NCBI GenBank assembly: GCA_000149265.1
Contig: CH002666.1
Span: forward strand, 34,093 to 98,092
Direction of reading: 5' to 3'
Length of the DNA: 64,000 bases
Source of the DNA: Ciona savignyi
Taxonomy: Eukaryota; Chordata; Ascidiacea; Phlebobranchia; Cionidae
Part shown: piece after piece, positions 1 to 11,299 of the stretch
Layout of the letters: the number at the start of each line of letters is the position of its first letter
Numbering within the stretch: the stretch's first letter is position 1
Position numbers and translations under genes: made by a program
The notes under the pieces: model-generated
Databases searched by the model: none
Told to the model about the DNA's origin: nothing
What the model saw: the letters and a program-made list of their open reading frames with translations, nothing else

Positions 1-1417
1 TGTGGTTCCCGCTGCCGACCAGTTACATTAGCTGGAGCTGGACGGGGTATATCATGGGCAGCACTGGGTATATTAATATATATATATCGCTCATATTAAT
101 GACAAATATTCTTCTTTTTGCTTTTATACCCCGCTCAAGTTAATGACGAAATGTCTTATCTCGCTTATGTTAGTGAATAAAAAGTTGTGTCCCGCTCGTG
201 ATATAATGTGTTGTCCCGCAGATTAGGTAATACCCCAGCCACAAATGCTGCTTCCACTTTTTAACCAGATGAACCACTTGATTTACATTACCCCCGTTAT
301 CCTGTATTGGGGACCTGCGTCTGCATTTGTTCATATTTTCCACTTCTCTGTTATGGCAGGATTATAAAAAAACAACGATATTGTTATTTGTGGGTTTGGT
401 TTAGATGTTACTTTCTCTTTTTTTAGCCATTATGTTATGTGCTGTTTCGCAATGTTCTCATTAAGTCAATGTGACCAAGTCAAGTCACCGTTCACGCAAG
501 TCAAAAATCAAGACATTTAAAAATTAGATTGAGTGATATCTTTGACAAGTCAAGTCAGAGCCAACTGCTCCAAATTCGGCTAAAAACGTCTGAACTCAGT
601 TGCTGAGAAGGGGTAAGGGGGATGGTCGGCGATCAGGCAGTAGGTTTTGAGGTAAAAATTCTACTCTCTTTGTTTAAATACCTGGTTTTTCTAAACTCTC
701 ACTAAAATATTTCTTCGAATGCAATTTATTTTACAAGCAGGCTGGTCACTGGGATAGGTCATCATTTTATAGCCGATATATTCAATAATTCACTTGTAAA
801 GGAACTTTAACGCCTCTTAATAACATAAAGTAAATTGGACTTTTAAGAGGTGTTAGCTAATATGTATTACATGCACTGGCAATTTTAAAGTAAATTACCC
901 CAAATTCAGAACACAGCTGAGAATAATCACACGACGTCGGCGGCCGTTGGGCTGCAATCGGTAAGTTTGCCGCACTGACATTAATATGACAGTACTTTAC
1001 GCAAGCGCAAATGTCCCCTTTGAGACTCGATTAAAGTACATTGTAAAAATCGTTGTGAATAACCCAGCCTAATTGTTGTTGGCTCGTAAAATCTTCTAAC
1101 GTTGTTTACTATCATTCTTTTTTCTGTTTAATGGATGTCGCGTGCGAACCAGCACCAACTACACAAATGAGGCTATACCATATGTATACTAATAAACCTA
1201 ATTACTTTTGTTAGCCGTTTGCTAGCTTTACTAACTGACGTCATTTGAAAGATGCAGTTTCCAGTTGCCTAGTAACCAACAAATAATAAAGACCACGTAT
1301 GTTTGCAAACTGTTTACAACTCGGTCGCTGCCCTTATTCAGTTAAAAAAATGCAGAACGTTTATTGCCCTAATGTGCTGTAATTTTAGGTTTTAAAAATC
1401 TAAAATAACCTGAGCAA

Positions 1418-1645
1418 ATAGCTTTGTGAGTTAGTGCGTCGTCTTCCAGCCGCTGGCATCCCGATGGCCAGCTACTCGGTTGTGTGTTTGTCAAGTACAT
1501 GGCGGACTATGCACAAACCCTGTGGATTATTGGGTTGTGTAAAAATCCATACATCGTCTAAATTATTCACAACACACTGCAATACTTCGATAAGCTGAAA
1601 TTAGCGCGAGGTAATCTGACGGTTGCGTGTGGTATAATGCCCGTT
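1418..1645 (+). mobile_element. Degenerate tRNA-derived SINE
   Basis: It keeps, in order, the family landmarks 'gtgcgtcg', 'ctactcggttgtgt', 'caacacactgcaata' and 'gcgaggtaatctgacg', but is heavily eroded compared with the 56.4 kb copy. Borders are approximate. Confidence 0.5.
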
Positions 1646-2962
1646 GCATGTTCCCCTTTAGAGTAATAAAGCATGAATATCTTATACGTTTGCCCGGTCG
1701 ACCCGCTAACAGACAGCCGTTAGACAAAAGATTAATCCAGCTGATAGCCAAAGGTTTAAACCCAGCTGATCGGTTGTGTAACTTTTGTACGGTTTTTAGC
1801 GAATGTTACCTAAACCCAGCGGTTCAATGTGTTAAATAATAAAATGTAACACATCATATATTACGCACTGTAATTAGGTAAACTAAGTGCGGTCACATGT
1901 AGATTGACTAGCCTATTGCCCTTTTTTTTAAAACCCGCCATCATTTTCCTAAACCCCAAGGATAAACATGATTATCGTTGCGTTACTTCTTGTTAAACAT
2001 CAATAGAAACAGCAAGCAACCAACGATCTGATAATGCTCGATTTATTACGAAAATTAAAGTTCGTCGCACAAAATATGCCAAAGATTTTAACCAAACGCG
2101 CTGTGCTTGTTTGAGAATCGTTAGGCTTGACAACTCTTTTGAAATTTAAGCTTGATTCTGCGGCCGCTTTGGCGCCTCATTTCGCTTCACGCAAAAGGTG
2201 TTTGGTTTGAACTCCTGAGAATGTCAGGTGCTGGCCCCTTCAATGAACTGTGGTCGTCTAATTAGAGACTTAATGCCCAGGTTAGTAATACGAAGCTACC
2301 GTGTTCTCATTGGTCTTAGAGTTAAAAACGCCGTAACATTCGACTAATGTTTCCACAAATAAGGCGGAGATAGGATATTGCGAAACTCTGAAAATGCGAG
2401 AACTATATCCACGCGCCTAGCTATATATATAATAGTCAACATATCTCAATGCTACTAGGTTGGGTTATTGAGTGGTAAAAATAACCAACGTTCTTATTGT
2501 ATTAAACTCAACTACGTTACTGTTATATTTAATTAGTAACCAGCATAGAGGTTTGTATTTCCGTAGTTTTTTTCTTATTGTCCGCGATTCCGCCTTTGAG
2601 AAATGCATATGCATACGTAAAATATAGCAAATGCAAAAGACTAACGCAAGAAAGATGTATTCGTTTGTCCCACAAAAACTATTATTTTGTTACAAGCATA
2701 CAGTAGCAATATACAAATTTTTTTGCTGGCTTATCAGCCGTGGTGCATTTTAGAAACACAAAAAAATGCATAAAATAAGTAAAATATTTAGTAAATATAC
2801 TTAGCAAGATAGTTAATATACTTACATAACCGAAATTCAAAATGTGTGTGTGGATGACGATTTTGCGCGAGCTATTAAGTAGTATAAAAACTTGGTCGAG
2901 TGTCTAATGGTGACGAAAGCAATGATAGCAAAATTAGTTAATAATAATACTAAAATTCTCGT

Positions 2963-2968
2963 TTTATT
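2963..2968 (-). promoter_or_regulatory. Poly(A) signal of the claudin gene
   Basis: AATAAA on the minus strand, about 80 nt past the claudin stop codon. The position is right for a polyadenylation signal. Confidence 0.5.
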
Positions 2969-3047
2969 CAAAACAGCTGTGAAGTTGGGATTTAAGCCAA
3001 AACGTTACATGTGTGAAGCTTCTATTGCTGATGCTAAATTCGCACAA

Positions 3048-5788
3048 TCATACATATTCCGAGTATTTGTCTTTCCCTTTTTTGACTTCAACCGTGGTAC
3101 CGTAGGGTTCTTTTACCCCATAGTTCTGCGGCGTGTACCTATAAGGTGGGGCTACGTCGTCGTCCTCAGGCCTGGGACCGAGCATGCAACAGCAAAGAAT
3201 GCCAGTGATAAAGGATAAGGCCGCCCCAACGAAGCCTAGGTACAGAGCGGCCCCCATCTCGTAGATGATCATGTTGTCTTGCGTGAACACGGAGAAGAAA
3301 TCGTTGATGACTATCGCAGTGTACCAGGAAACCGACGCGAGCACCAATACACCTGTGAACGATACGTGTTTTACGCCCATCTCGTTTTGAACCACTTTAA
3401 ATGACAATTTTCGTAAAACCTCTATTTGTTTTACTATTTTTAACTCTTCCCCTATAGTGGCGCTTACTAGAGGTGGCGCTCAAATAGAGGTATGCAATAT
3501 GTGAGGTTTATTTTAATCGGTTGAATCTTTTGGCAAGATTTTTAGCGTACTATAGCCTATAACCCAGTGGTTTATTATGTTTACACAAAAATGTAGAAAT
3601 GCCTCCATTGTTTTTTTTACACGGTCATTTAAAGCACGCTTATTCGTGCTGCAGTATTGCGTAGGACTCATGCAAGATTGCGTAAGACGCGTGCAGGATT
3701 GCGTAAGCTGCGTGCAAGATTGCGTAAGCCACATCCACGACGCCATTTTTGCGTTGAACCGTCCTGTCTACTGGGTCGACTGACGTCACGGTTATGTTAC
3801 ACTTTTGAAATAATATCGTTTCCGCCAAAATAACTCTACTGTTTGTCTTACCGCAAATGTATTTAGATTCACCCCTTTCCACCACTTACTCTTCTTTAAT
3901 AACTTTTCATAAAAGAAAAAGAAAATTGGTAGAATATTCTCACCAATTAAATAACATAAAAGCGGATGTCCAATTCCATTTTATTGCCATTATTAATTCT
4001 TTATTATTTCCTCATCGATTTAAGCCTATGACACGCTGTAGAAAATGCATCGATAGTGTAATTAAGCAATTCCCGTGATGGTGAAATAGTGGATGACGAT
4101 TTCATCCGCCATGAAACTGAACGTATTTTATATACTGTCTGTAAAACGAGATTGTTTTTTTATTTTTTATATCGGACCTAAAAACTTCGAGATTCGCCAG
4201 GTCATCTTTCGTGTGCTGTATACAAGTCGGTATGGGTAACGGTCCCACTCGCAACCGCCTCTATTGCGAGCTGTGCACGCGACAAGTTTTCCATACAAAT
4301 TCAAAGAAACAACCCCACTTACCAGATAAAAGAAAGAGAACTCCACTGATTCCCATGAGTTTTCGCTTTGCCCCAAGATTACCATCAAGTAATTTGGAGC
4401 ATTCCATCCCAATCAGCAGTAGAAAGCAGCCGATCACCGAGAAGCATATGGACATGCACATCATTGCTCGAATTCCAAGGATATGAGCTAAAACAAAATA
4501 TAATGAATAGTAAAACAATGCTACATGCTTTATTGCTAATTGGGAGCATTATTAAAACGAAACTGTAAGAACGCATTATTTCCAAAACATGTTTTAAGTA
4601 TGGGAAACAATTTTTAAACACAGTCATCAAGAGCTTGTGTAAAAAAATTAGGATGATAATCTTAACTGTCGGTGCTTTACTTTAGACAGTCACAACTGTG
4701 AATGAAAATAGAAGAATAGTCATAGAAAATGTGCCACACTGGATATTGAGAGGTCGTTAAAGATGGTAATTAGAAATATAATATCGTTTTTTTTGTAAAT
4801 GTCATATAAAACCGCATACCTTTCACACTGATTATGTTTGTTGTAACAGTCCAAAGAATTGTGTAATTTGTGCGGTTTATAGCGTTTGTAAACTCGATGT
4901 GTTTCCTGCATAGAATAGTCACAAAATTGATTTACTTTTTCATCAAACAATGAATTAAACCGAATTTTCCCAACCTTGTACACAATAGCCCTATATACGG
5001 TGCCACCCCAACATATCACCAAGGTCACCAGAGCCAGATGGACTGCATGTCGCCAATTGATACAACACCGTTGTTATGAATATAAACAATATGCGACAAA
5101 TCAAAAGCAAAAAACAAGAGATATGTGTACAATTTTATTTTTTAAAAGAAAGCTACCGATAATGTCTGAATCACCAAACTCTATTAAAGCGAGAAACTTT
5201 CATCTAAACATAATGGCTTGATTGTAAAATGATGCTTCCGCGATCCAGTTTATATGTACCCCATTGCATTAAAACTGTTTGTAGGGAATAACTACCTTAA
5301 TATTAGCTTTATGAAATCGTTGTGCAATATAGTTGTTTAAACAGAAAACTACGAAACGCACCAAGCAGACGTGGGTAAAAATGCTATACTCACGTGCGTC
5401 CCGTTTAACTAGTTATTTTAACTCAATAAATAAATTATGTTAAATAAATATCCTTTTAACTTGCTTAATATTACATTGGAATACCAATTGAATATGGGTT
5501 TTAATGACACGAATTCCAAACTGATGTCCTGCCGCGCAAGCGAAAAAGTTACCAGCTCCAAATTTTGTTTATACCTGGACTTATGAGCATAGATTGCATT
5601 TCTTCGCATTGATACTGCCCCCCGTACATCTGCATACAGTCGCCCCAAATTCCGCGCCACGCCCATATAGCAGTCAGCACACTTGAACTTGTCGGCCCAT
5701 TTACTGCCCACTGGTTCCATACAGCAGTTGTCAAGTTTAAAGAGGCCGATATCAATGCACATACGAAGCACAAGACTTGGAGATACAT
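3048..5788 (-). CDS. Claudin-family tight-junction protein, three exons
   Basis: Claudins are four-pass membrane proteins that set paracellular permeability at tight junctions. Exons: 5575-5788 (ATG at 5788), 4323-4487 and 3048-3352, with GT/AG borders and phases 1 and 1, giving 227 residues, a normal claudin length. Exon 1 carries TM1 and the first extracellular loop with the signature W..GIW..C........C (WRGIWGDC, then YQC). Exon 2 carries TM2 and the start of TM3. Exon 3 carries the rest of TM3, the short second loop, TM4 (GFVGAALSFITGILCCC) and a cytoplasmic tail ending in YV, the usual PDZ-binding C-terminus for ZO-type scaffolds. A second near-identical exon 1 lies upstream at 6662-6875. 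The family is clear; which vertebrate claudin it matches cannot be said. Confidence 0.88.
3650..3733. repeat. 21-bp minisatellite, about 4 copies
   Basis: The unit is about 21 bp (tgcaagattgcgtaagacgcg and variants). It lies in claudin intron 2, between exons 2 and 3. Confidence 0.75.
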
Positions 5789-6039
5789 CGTCAAATTTCC
5801 CTCACACAGTTGAATGAAATTAAATGCACGACTGTTTAAATTTTTTACGAACAACGAAAGACGTTAGATGAAAAATCCAAGCTGCAGTATCCCCGAGTTT
5901 CCACTTTATAGCGCTCCACGTGCTATATTTCACTTTTTTCGCAAATTATCAATGTCTTCGACCACAGCGTTTGTAAACTCGATATGTTTCCTGCGTAGAA
6001 TAGTCACAAAAATGATTTACCTTTTCATCAAACAATGAC

Positions 6040-6210
6040 TTAAACCGAAAATTTCCCAACCTTGTACACAATAGCCCTATATACCGTGCCACCCCCACAT
6101 ATCAACAAGGTCACCAACAGAGCCAGATGGGCTGCATATCGCCAATTATTAAACACCGTCGTTATAAATATAAACAATATGCTACAAATCAAAAGCAAAA
6201 AACAAGAGAT
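6040..6210 (-). pseudogene. Two-helix ORF remnant, possibly claudin-derived
   Basis: In unit B the minus strand reads two hydrophobic segments (FLLLICSILFIFITTVF and AHLALLVTLLICGGG) followed by TVYRAIVYKVGKFSV and a stop. This resembles claudin TM3-TM4 without most of the second loop. In unit A (about 4960-5140) the frame is shifted and reaches an in-frame stop. It may be an exon remnant of a lost claudin copy; no good acceptor joins it to exon 1. Confidence 0.25.
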
Positions 6211-6661
6211 ATGTGTACAACTTTATTGGTAAAAGAAAGCTACCGATAATGTCTAAATTACCAAACTCTATTAAAGCGAGAAACTTTCATCTAAACATGA
6301 TGGCTTGAGTGTACTATGATGCTTCCGCGATCCAGTTTATATACACCCCATAACATTAAAACTTTTTATTAGAGATAACTACTTCAATATTAGCTTTAGA
6401 AAATTATTGTGCATTAAAGTTGTTTAAACGGAAAACTACGAAACGCACCAAGCAGACGTGGGTAAAAATGCTATACTCACGTGCGTCCCGTTTACCTAGT
6501 TATTTTAACTCAAAAAATTAATTATGTTACATAAATATCCGTTTAACTTGCTTAATATTACATGGGAATAGCAAATGAATATGGGTTTTAATGACACAAA
6601 TTCCAAACTGATGTCCTGCCGCGCAAGCGAAAAAGTTACCAGCTCCAAATTTTGTTTATAC

Positions 6662-6875
6662 CTGGACTTATGAGCATAGATTGCATTTCTTCGCATTGAT
6701 ATTGCCCCCCGTACATCTGCATACAGTCGCCCCAAATTCCGCGCCACGCCCATATAGCAGTCAGCACACTTGAACTTGTCGGCCCATTTACTGCCCACTG
6801 GTTCCATACAGCAGTTGTCAAGTTTAAAGAGGCCGATATCAATGCACATACGAAGCACAAGACTTGGAGATACAT
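6662..6875 (-). CDS. Duplicate claudin first exon (unit B)
   Basis: It encodes the same 71 residues as exon 1 at 5575-5788, from its own ATG at 6875 to the same phase-1 donor (CAG|GTATAA), and differs by one synonymous base. No separate exons 2 and 3 follow it inside the duplication. It is therefore either an alternative first exon that splices to 4487, with its own promoter, or a truncated gene copy. The alternative-exon reading is inference. Confidence 0.7.
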
Positions 6876-7052
6876 CGCCGAATTTCCCTCACACAGTTGA
6901 ATAAAATTAAATGCACGACTGTTTAAAAAATGTTACGAACAACGAAAGACGTCAGAGGAAAAATCCAAGCTGCACTATTCACGGGTTTTCATTTTATAGC
7001 GCTCCACGTGCTATATTTTACTTTTTTCGCAAATTGTCAATGTCTCCGACCA

Positions 7053-8139
7053 TGTTTTTAGCGATTTTCGTTTTTGTTCGAGTGCTTTCACATGTCACAT
7101 TTTTTCTATTTGCACCCCTTTTTCCACTCAAACGAGGTCGAGTTCTGTTTTACCCAAGTGCCTGCTCACCGGATCGTCTGAGGCGTATCGATTTCGTTTT
7201 AGCACTAAATTTGGCCATACATTTAGGTTGTGTTACCCAGCAGTTTGGCTTGTAATAATACCGCATTGAATAATGCTTCTAGCGCGTTAAACGCTTAGCT
7301 GGGTGGTTACGAATTCGAACCGGTTCAGCCACATAAACGAAAAATGTACGAACAGCAACAGTAAAACTCTACCATTTGTTGTCAAAGAATCTCGGGCAAT
7401 TATTACAGGAGTGTGGGCAACATACTTAATGTAGTTTTGTCGCTGAACAGCTAACGCGTTTGGGTCATGAGCAGTAGGCGTCATCTAAAAAGGACATTTT
7501 ATGTCGGATTCTCAAAAGATATGTAGGTATTTCGAGATCAAGACAACAAATGTTAATCAAAAAATAAATTTTAATGATGTTAATAACATATGTAGCCTAC
7601 TGAAACAGATTTATACACTAAACCTTAATATTTTAATCTCCTCCTATATGTAGGTGCTTTAATTTCGTAATTTATTGCATTTTTGTTTTTAAAAAATACT
7701 CTATTTAAAATAATAGTGGAAGCGAAAAACAAATTATTTTTTTCTTCCGCTCTTATGTAGTAGTAATTAATATGTTTCTGAATCATTGTTTTTCCCTTAT
7801 AAATTGTGTATGAATGTGTGTAACCTGTACAGAACTTTTGTCATATGCGCAATAGTGGAGACATTTTTCCTACGTCAGATAATAAATTGTCATCGAGCCG
7901 GATAGCGAGTATGGTAAATCAACAGAGCGAAACAGCGTTAGGCAACCAAAAGTCAACAGAATTGAAGTTTACTGTTTTGATAAAAGTTGTTCGACCGTTA
8001 GTTTATGAAGCGTATACATATTGGTGTAATTCTAAGTACCTAGCAGATATCACTAAATTACTACTAATTTTTTAACAGAGCATTAAGTTACTGCTGAATA
8101 CTAGACCAGTGTAATTTAATTTTATTTCTGGAAATGCAG
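7053..8139. other. Intergenic, no gene seen
   Basis: This AT-rich stretch separates the claudin duplication from the INTU gene. Any INTU promoter would lie here; no clear motif was found. Confidence 0.4.
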
Positions 8140-8150
8140 GCACCGCGACG
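8120..8150 (+). promoter_or_regulatory. Candidate (trans-)splice acceptor and short 5' leader of INTU
   Basis: A T-rich tract followed by 'aaatgcag' ends at 8139, leaving 11 nt before the ATG at 8151. An in-frame TAA at 8112-8114 excludes upward extension. Ciona mRNAs often receive a 16-nt spliced leader at such sites. An ordinary 5' UTR intron is the alternative. Confidence 0.45.
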
Positions 8151-10757
8151 ATGGAAAATATACAAAACCACGGAGGAAAGTCTCATTTCGATATTGCTAT
8201 GGGAAAATATGATGATATCAGAGAGAAACAGAGATTTATAAAACAGCAGGCAGTGGATGAAGACCAAAGCAGCGACGATACTGAATCGTACACAGATTCG
8301 TCAGATCTCAGTGATGACTCATTGGAAGATATTCAATCGTGGCAAGATGAAGCTATGAGGACAGGAGAACTTTTTTATATCGAAGAAGATCTTGACCAAG
8401 ATAACAATGTTTCAAAACCAGTTCTGTCCAACAACTTGGATAAGCAGAATGGAAGCTTAAGGAAACAGGTCAAAGCTGTTCATTCACACACAATGAAAAC
8501 AATATACGTCCAAGTTCAAGCGGCTTCCTATTACGGCCATAAATACTCTACTGATCTATTGGCTAGTATGCTTGGGATCATTACCCTTGACATGAGAGTC
8601 GATGACCAAAGCGATACATCTGAGGACAGCAGCTACGAGAAGTTGAGCGTTGACGTTCTGGTGCCTGGTGGTTGCTCGCTTCGCACTGGGTTGGTCAGTT
8701 TGGGTGATGTGCTTTATGCAGTGAATGATCTACCAGTGACCATCAATAACGTGGAAAAGGTTTTGAGATCTGTGACTCAGCCTTCAGAACTAAAGCTCAC
8801 ATTTCAAGTCGATCCCAATGATGCGGAGAACTTGAAAGAAATACTAAGCATGCAAAAAATGAAAGAAAACAGCACAGATGATGTTAGTGTTGTCCATCTT
8901 CTTTCACCTATTGAGGGGCTTCCAAAGCCAGAAGAAATCTCTGGTCCACACGGAGTTATGTTTTTAACCATGAATGTTAAATCAGACACTGCAGGTGACG
9001 ATGACGATTTGCTTTATGCTTATCCACCTGTAGAAGCTGTGGCTGGTGCAAATTCAAAGCTGATCCAAATTCGTGGGGTGTTTCTTACCCTGTCAGATAT
9101 GATAAAAGACAACTTCTCCGGAGATGTATTAAGTACCAGTATAATGATCGGAGAAGATTTAGTGCACTGTGGTTACCATAAGTGCGAGAGTGAAATTCTT
9201 ATTCTCTGTGCACCAGGTTCGGCTTACACAGTTTCCCACATACAAAAAGTGACATCGAATGCCGTTAGGTTAATAAACGCCATGTACGGTTCATTACTGT
9301 CCGCCTTTCAGCCGGAAAACAAACACAGAGTGGATCACTTGTTCCGAAAAATGTTGACTTTAAACTCAGTGAGAAATTATGACAGATTGACGGAGCCTTT
9401 TCACCTCGCCCATTCAAATTTCCTTAGGTTGCCGAGTTTGATCAGCACTCACATCAATGCAGCATTATCTGAGTTTGAATCCAGCGATTTTGAGCACTCA
9501 CTGGATGATCAACACAGTTATTCAAGACGACTCTACAATATCCGAGGTTCATGTCTGTTCCACGACGAGCATTTAATAGCAAACCACTTACCGACTGAGG
9601 ATTTCCGAGATGTTTATTTATTCTGTTATAACCACGCTTTATTGGAGCCAGCCAAAAAAGACAAGATTGGGCTTTTACTAATCTGGAGGGAAGTGTTTAG
9701 AACCAGGGGAAGCAAAGCTGAAGAACCAGGGTTTCCGGAGGCAAAGGGAAGGTATTTTTGGTTGATTGTCGGCTTGAAGCGAAATGTTTTTTGTGCTTTG
9801 CTTCAGATGAATGGTAAACTTTTTCCAACTGCTCACACACCGCGCCCTGATCCCTTGTATGTCAATCAAGCCAAGGCTACTTTGCTTAATCTGGAAAGCT
9901 ATGACTTACAGGAATACATTGATCAAGTGACCGCGTCTCCGTCTTTACCGTTGATAGCTCCAGCTAGTGCTTTCGTCATTAAACCACAGTCGTTATTCAA
10001 GTCATCAAAGCCACCTGCAGGCTCCAGCAGTGAAAGCAAAACCTTCAAACTTCCATTTAACTCACCTTTAAAGTTCAGAAATGCTGCTTCTGACAGCGAC
10101 TTGGAAGCAAAAAATACAAAAAGTCCAAGAAACCCCCCTAAGTTTACATCCAGTGATGAAGTGATGACACCACCGAGAAGTCGTAGTTTGTTCCGGGATA
10201 AATCTTTTAGTTCCCAAGGGTCAGCAGAGAGTTTTGGATCCCCGAAACCAACTACCAAAACCAGTTTTGCCAAACCAACATTGAAATCTCAATTTCAACC
10301 GAAAACTGAAGTAAAAAGGATACCTGTAATGGACTCGGACGGTCCAATGAAATATGCTCAAATTACTACTGGAAAGGATAACACTTTGTTTTTTTATGTA
10401 AACTTAAACATTTCAAAAGGTCTTATTATCATGCCTACAAGCTATGATCTGTGTAGAAGTACAAGCCAAATAGACAAGGAAGTTGTGAAAAATTTTCGAC
10501 GTTATGCGCTGATCATTCATGAAAGACTCGCATTTTCTAGTAAGAATGCAGACAATTGCCATGAGGAAGGTGTAATGTTTCAGTGCCACGCTGGCGTGAC
10601 CGCCAGCGACCAAAAGAAACAAACCCCACATGTGCAGTACTGGGTGGTGGGAAGGCTGATAAAACGGCCAGTAAAGCAAGAACTTTACATTTGTTTCAAT
10701 CATTTAGCGCCGCAAAATGTGATTGAACTCGCATTTCGAATGGCAGCAACTGTGTAG
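8151..10757 (+). CDS. INTU: Inturned (INTU) homologue, CPLANE planar polarity effector
   Basis: INTU works with FUZ and WDPCP in the CPLANE complex, which recruits intraflagellar transport proteins to basal bodies and supports ciliogenesis and planar cell polarity; INTU-FUZ acts as a Rab exchange factor. This protein has 868 residues, close to vertebrate INTU. Residues about 36-85 are acidic and Ser-rich. A PDZ domain follows (about 115-222, with VPGGCSLRTG and LGDVLYAVND). The longin-type core has the family-typical block LLYAYPP...IRGVFLTLSDM (about 287-320). Residues about 600-720 are Ser/Lys/Pro-rich and probably disordered, and a last folded block ends in FNHLAPQNVIELAFRMA. The gene has no introns here. 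The start was chosen because it is an ATG preceded by an in-frame stop and a splice-like acceptor. Confidence 0.92.
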   Translation: MENIQNHGGKSHFDIAMGKYDDIREKQRFIKQQAVDEDQSSDDTESYTDSSDLSDDSLEDIQSWQDEAMRTGELFYIEEDLDQDNNVSKPVLSNNLDKQNGSLRKQVKAVHSHTMKTIYVQVQAASYYGHKYSTDLLASMLGIITLDMRVDDQSDTSEDSSYEKLSVDVLVPGGCSLRTGLVSLGDVLYAVNDLPVTINNVEKVLRSVTQPSELKLTFQVDPNDAENLKEILSMQKMKENSTDDVSVVHLLSPIEGLPKPEEISGPHGVMFLTMNVKSDTAGDDDDLLYAYPPVEAVAGANSKLIQIRGVFLTLSDMIKDNFSGDVLSTSIMIGEDLVHCGYHKCESEILILCAPGSAYTVSHIQKVTSNAVRLINAMYGSLLSAFQPENKHRVDHLFRKMLTLNSVRNYDRLTEPFHLAHSNFLRLPSLISTHINAALSEFESSDFEHSLDDQHSYSRRLYNIRGSCLFHDEHLIANHLPTEDFRDVYLFCYNHALLEPAKKDKIGLLLIWREVFRTRGSKAEEPGFPEAKGRYFWLIVGLKRNVFCALLQMNGKLFPTAHTPRPDPLYVNQAKATLLNLESYDLQEYIDQVTASPSLPLIAPASAFVIKPQSLFKSSKPPAGSSSESKTFKLPFNSPLKFRNAASDSDLEAKNTKSPRNPPKFTSSDEVMTPPRSRSLFRDKSFSSQGSAESFGSPKPTTKTSFAKPTLKSQFQPKTEVKRIPVMDSDGPMKYAQITTGKDNTLFFYVNLNISKGLIIMPTSYDLCRSTSQIDKEVVKNFRRYALIIHERLAFSSKNADNCHEEGVMFQCHAGVTASDQKKQTPHVQYWVVGRLIKRPVKQELYICFNHLAPQNVIELAFRMAATV

Positions 10758-11216
10758 TGAAGGCAATTTTGTATTTTTTTAAATTAATAGTATTGCAAGG
10801 TTCAGGTGCTCCATTATGCAGGATTATTCGTTTCACTGTGTAGTGCCTTTTTACAGGCAGCTTGTGAACAATTTACAAAGTTAATTCATTTCTTAAATTT
10901 CATATTGCCTCTTTTTTAGGTTTCATTTTGCCTATTTGTAATGCGATGCGAGCCAATTTTTTTTCTAGCTGCTAATTTTTGTTGGCAGTAGTCTACTATT
11001 AACGTGTCACATTTTTTCACATGCAATTAGTGTACAAACTGCACTCACTATCTGTATATCTTTTTTAGATTTTGTACATTTTATAAATCTGTTTGCACTG
11101 ACATTGTAACTGTAAAGTAAGTAAAGCCCACTAGTCCACCCGGGAAATAGTGAAAAACGTAAAAACGGTTCTGTCACACCTCTTGTGCTGTGTCAAGTTA
11201 TACATATTTTCCTTTA

Positions 11217-11222
11217 AATAAA
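11217..11222 (+). promoter_or_regulatory. Poly(A) signal candidate of INTU
   Basis: AATAAA about 460 nt after the INTU stop codon. Another lies near 11304. Confidence 0.4.
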
Positions 11223-11299
11223 CCCTATTGAAAATTATACATTTTGTCATTCATCCTATTTTCCATTCAATTTTAAATTTAAAATATATTCTTTAATTA

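Larger units (their letters stand above)
1..3047. other. No gene recognised
   Basis: I see no coding exon in this stretch; open frames are short and resemble no family I know. A degenerate SINE copy lies at about 1418-1645. The last part (2963 onward) is the 3' flank of the minus-strand claudin gene. Confidence 0.5.
4881..7052. repeat. Direct tandem duplication, ~1.09 kb unit with claudin exon 1
   Basis: Unit A (about 4881-5965) and unit B (about 5966-7052) are head-to-tail copies; 'agcgtttgtaaactcgat' starts both, at 4881 and 5966. Each holds a claudin first exon and the same promoter-side sequence (gcgctccacgtgctatatt). Flanking DNA differs by scattered substitutions and small indels, whereas the exon copies differ by one synonymous base. 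Confidence 0.92.

Noticed and set aside
5418-6858. 117-codon minus-strand frames in both duplicated units
   Set aside because: They overlap the claudin exon 1 in another frame and lack its TM1 and W-GLW-C-C signature.
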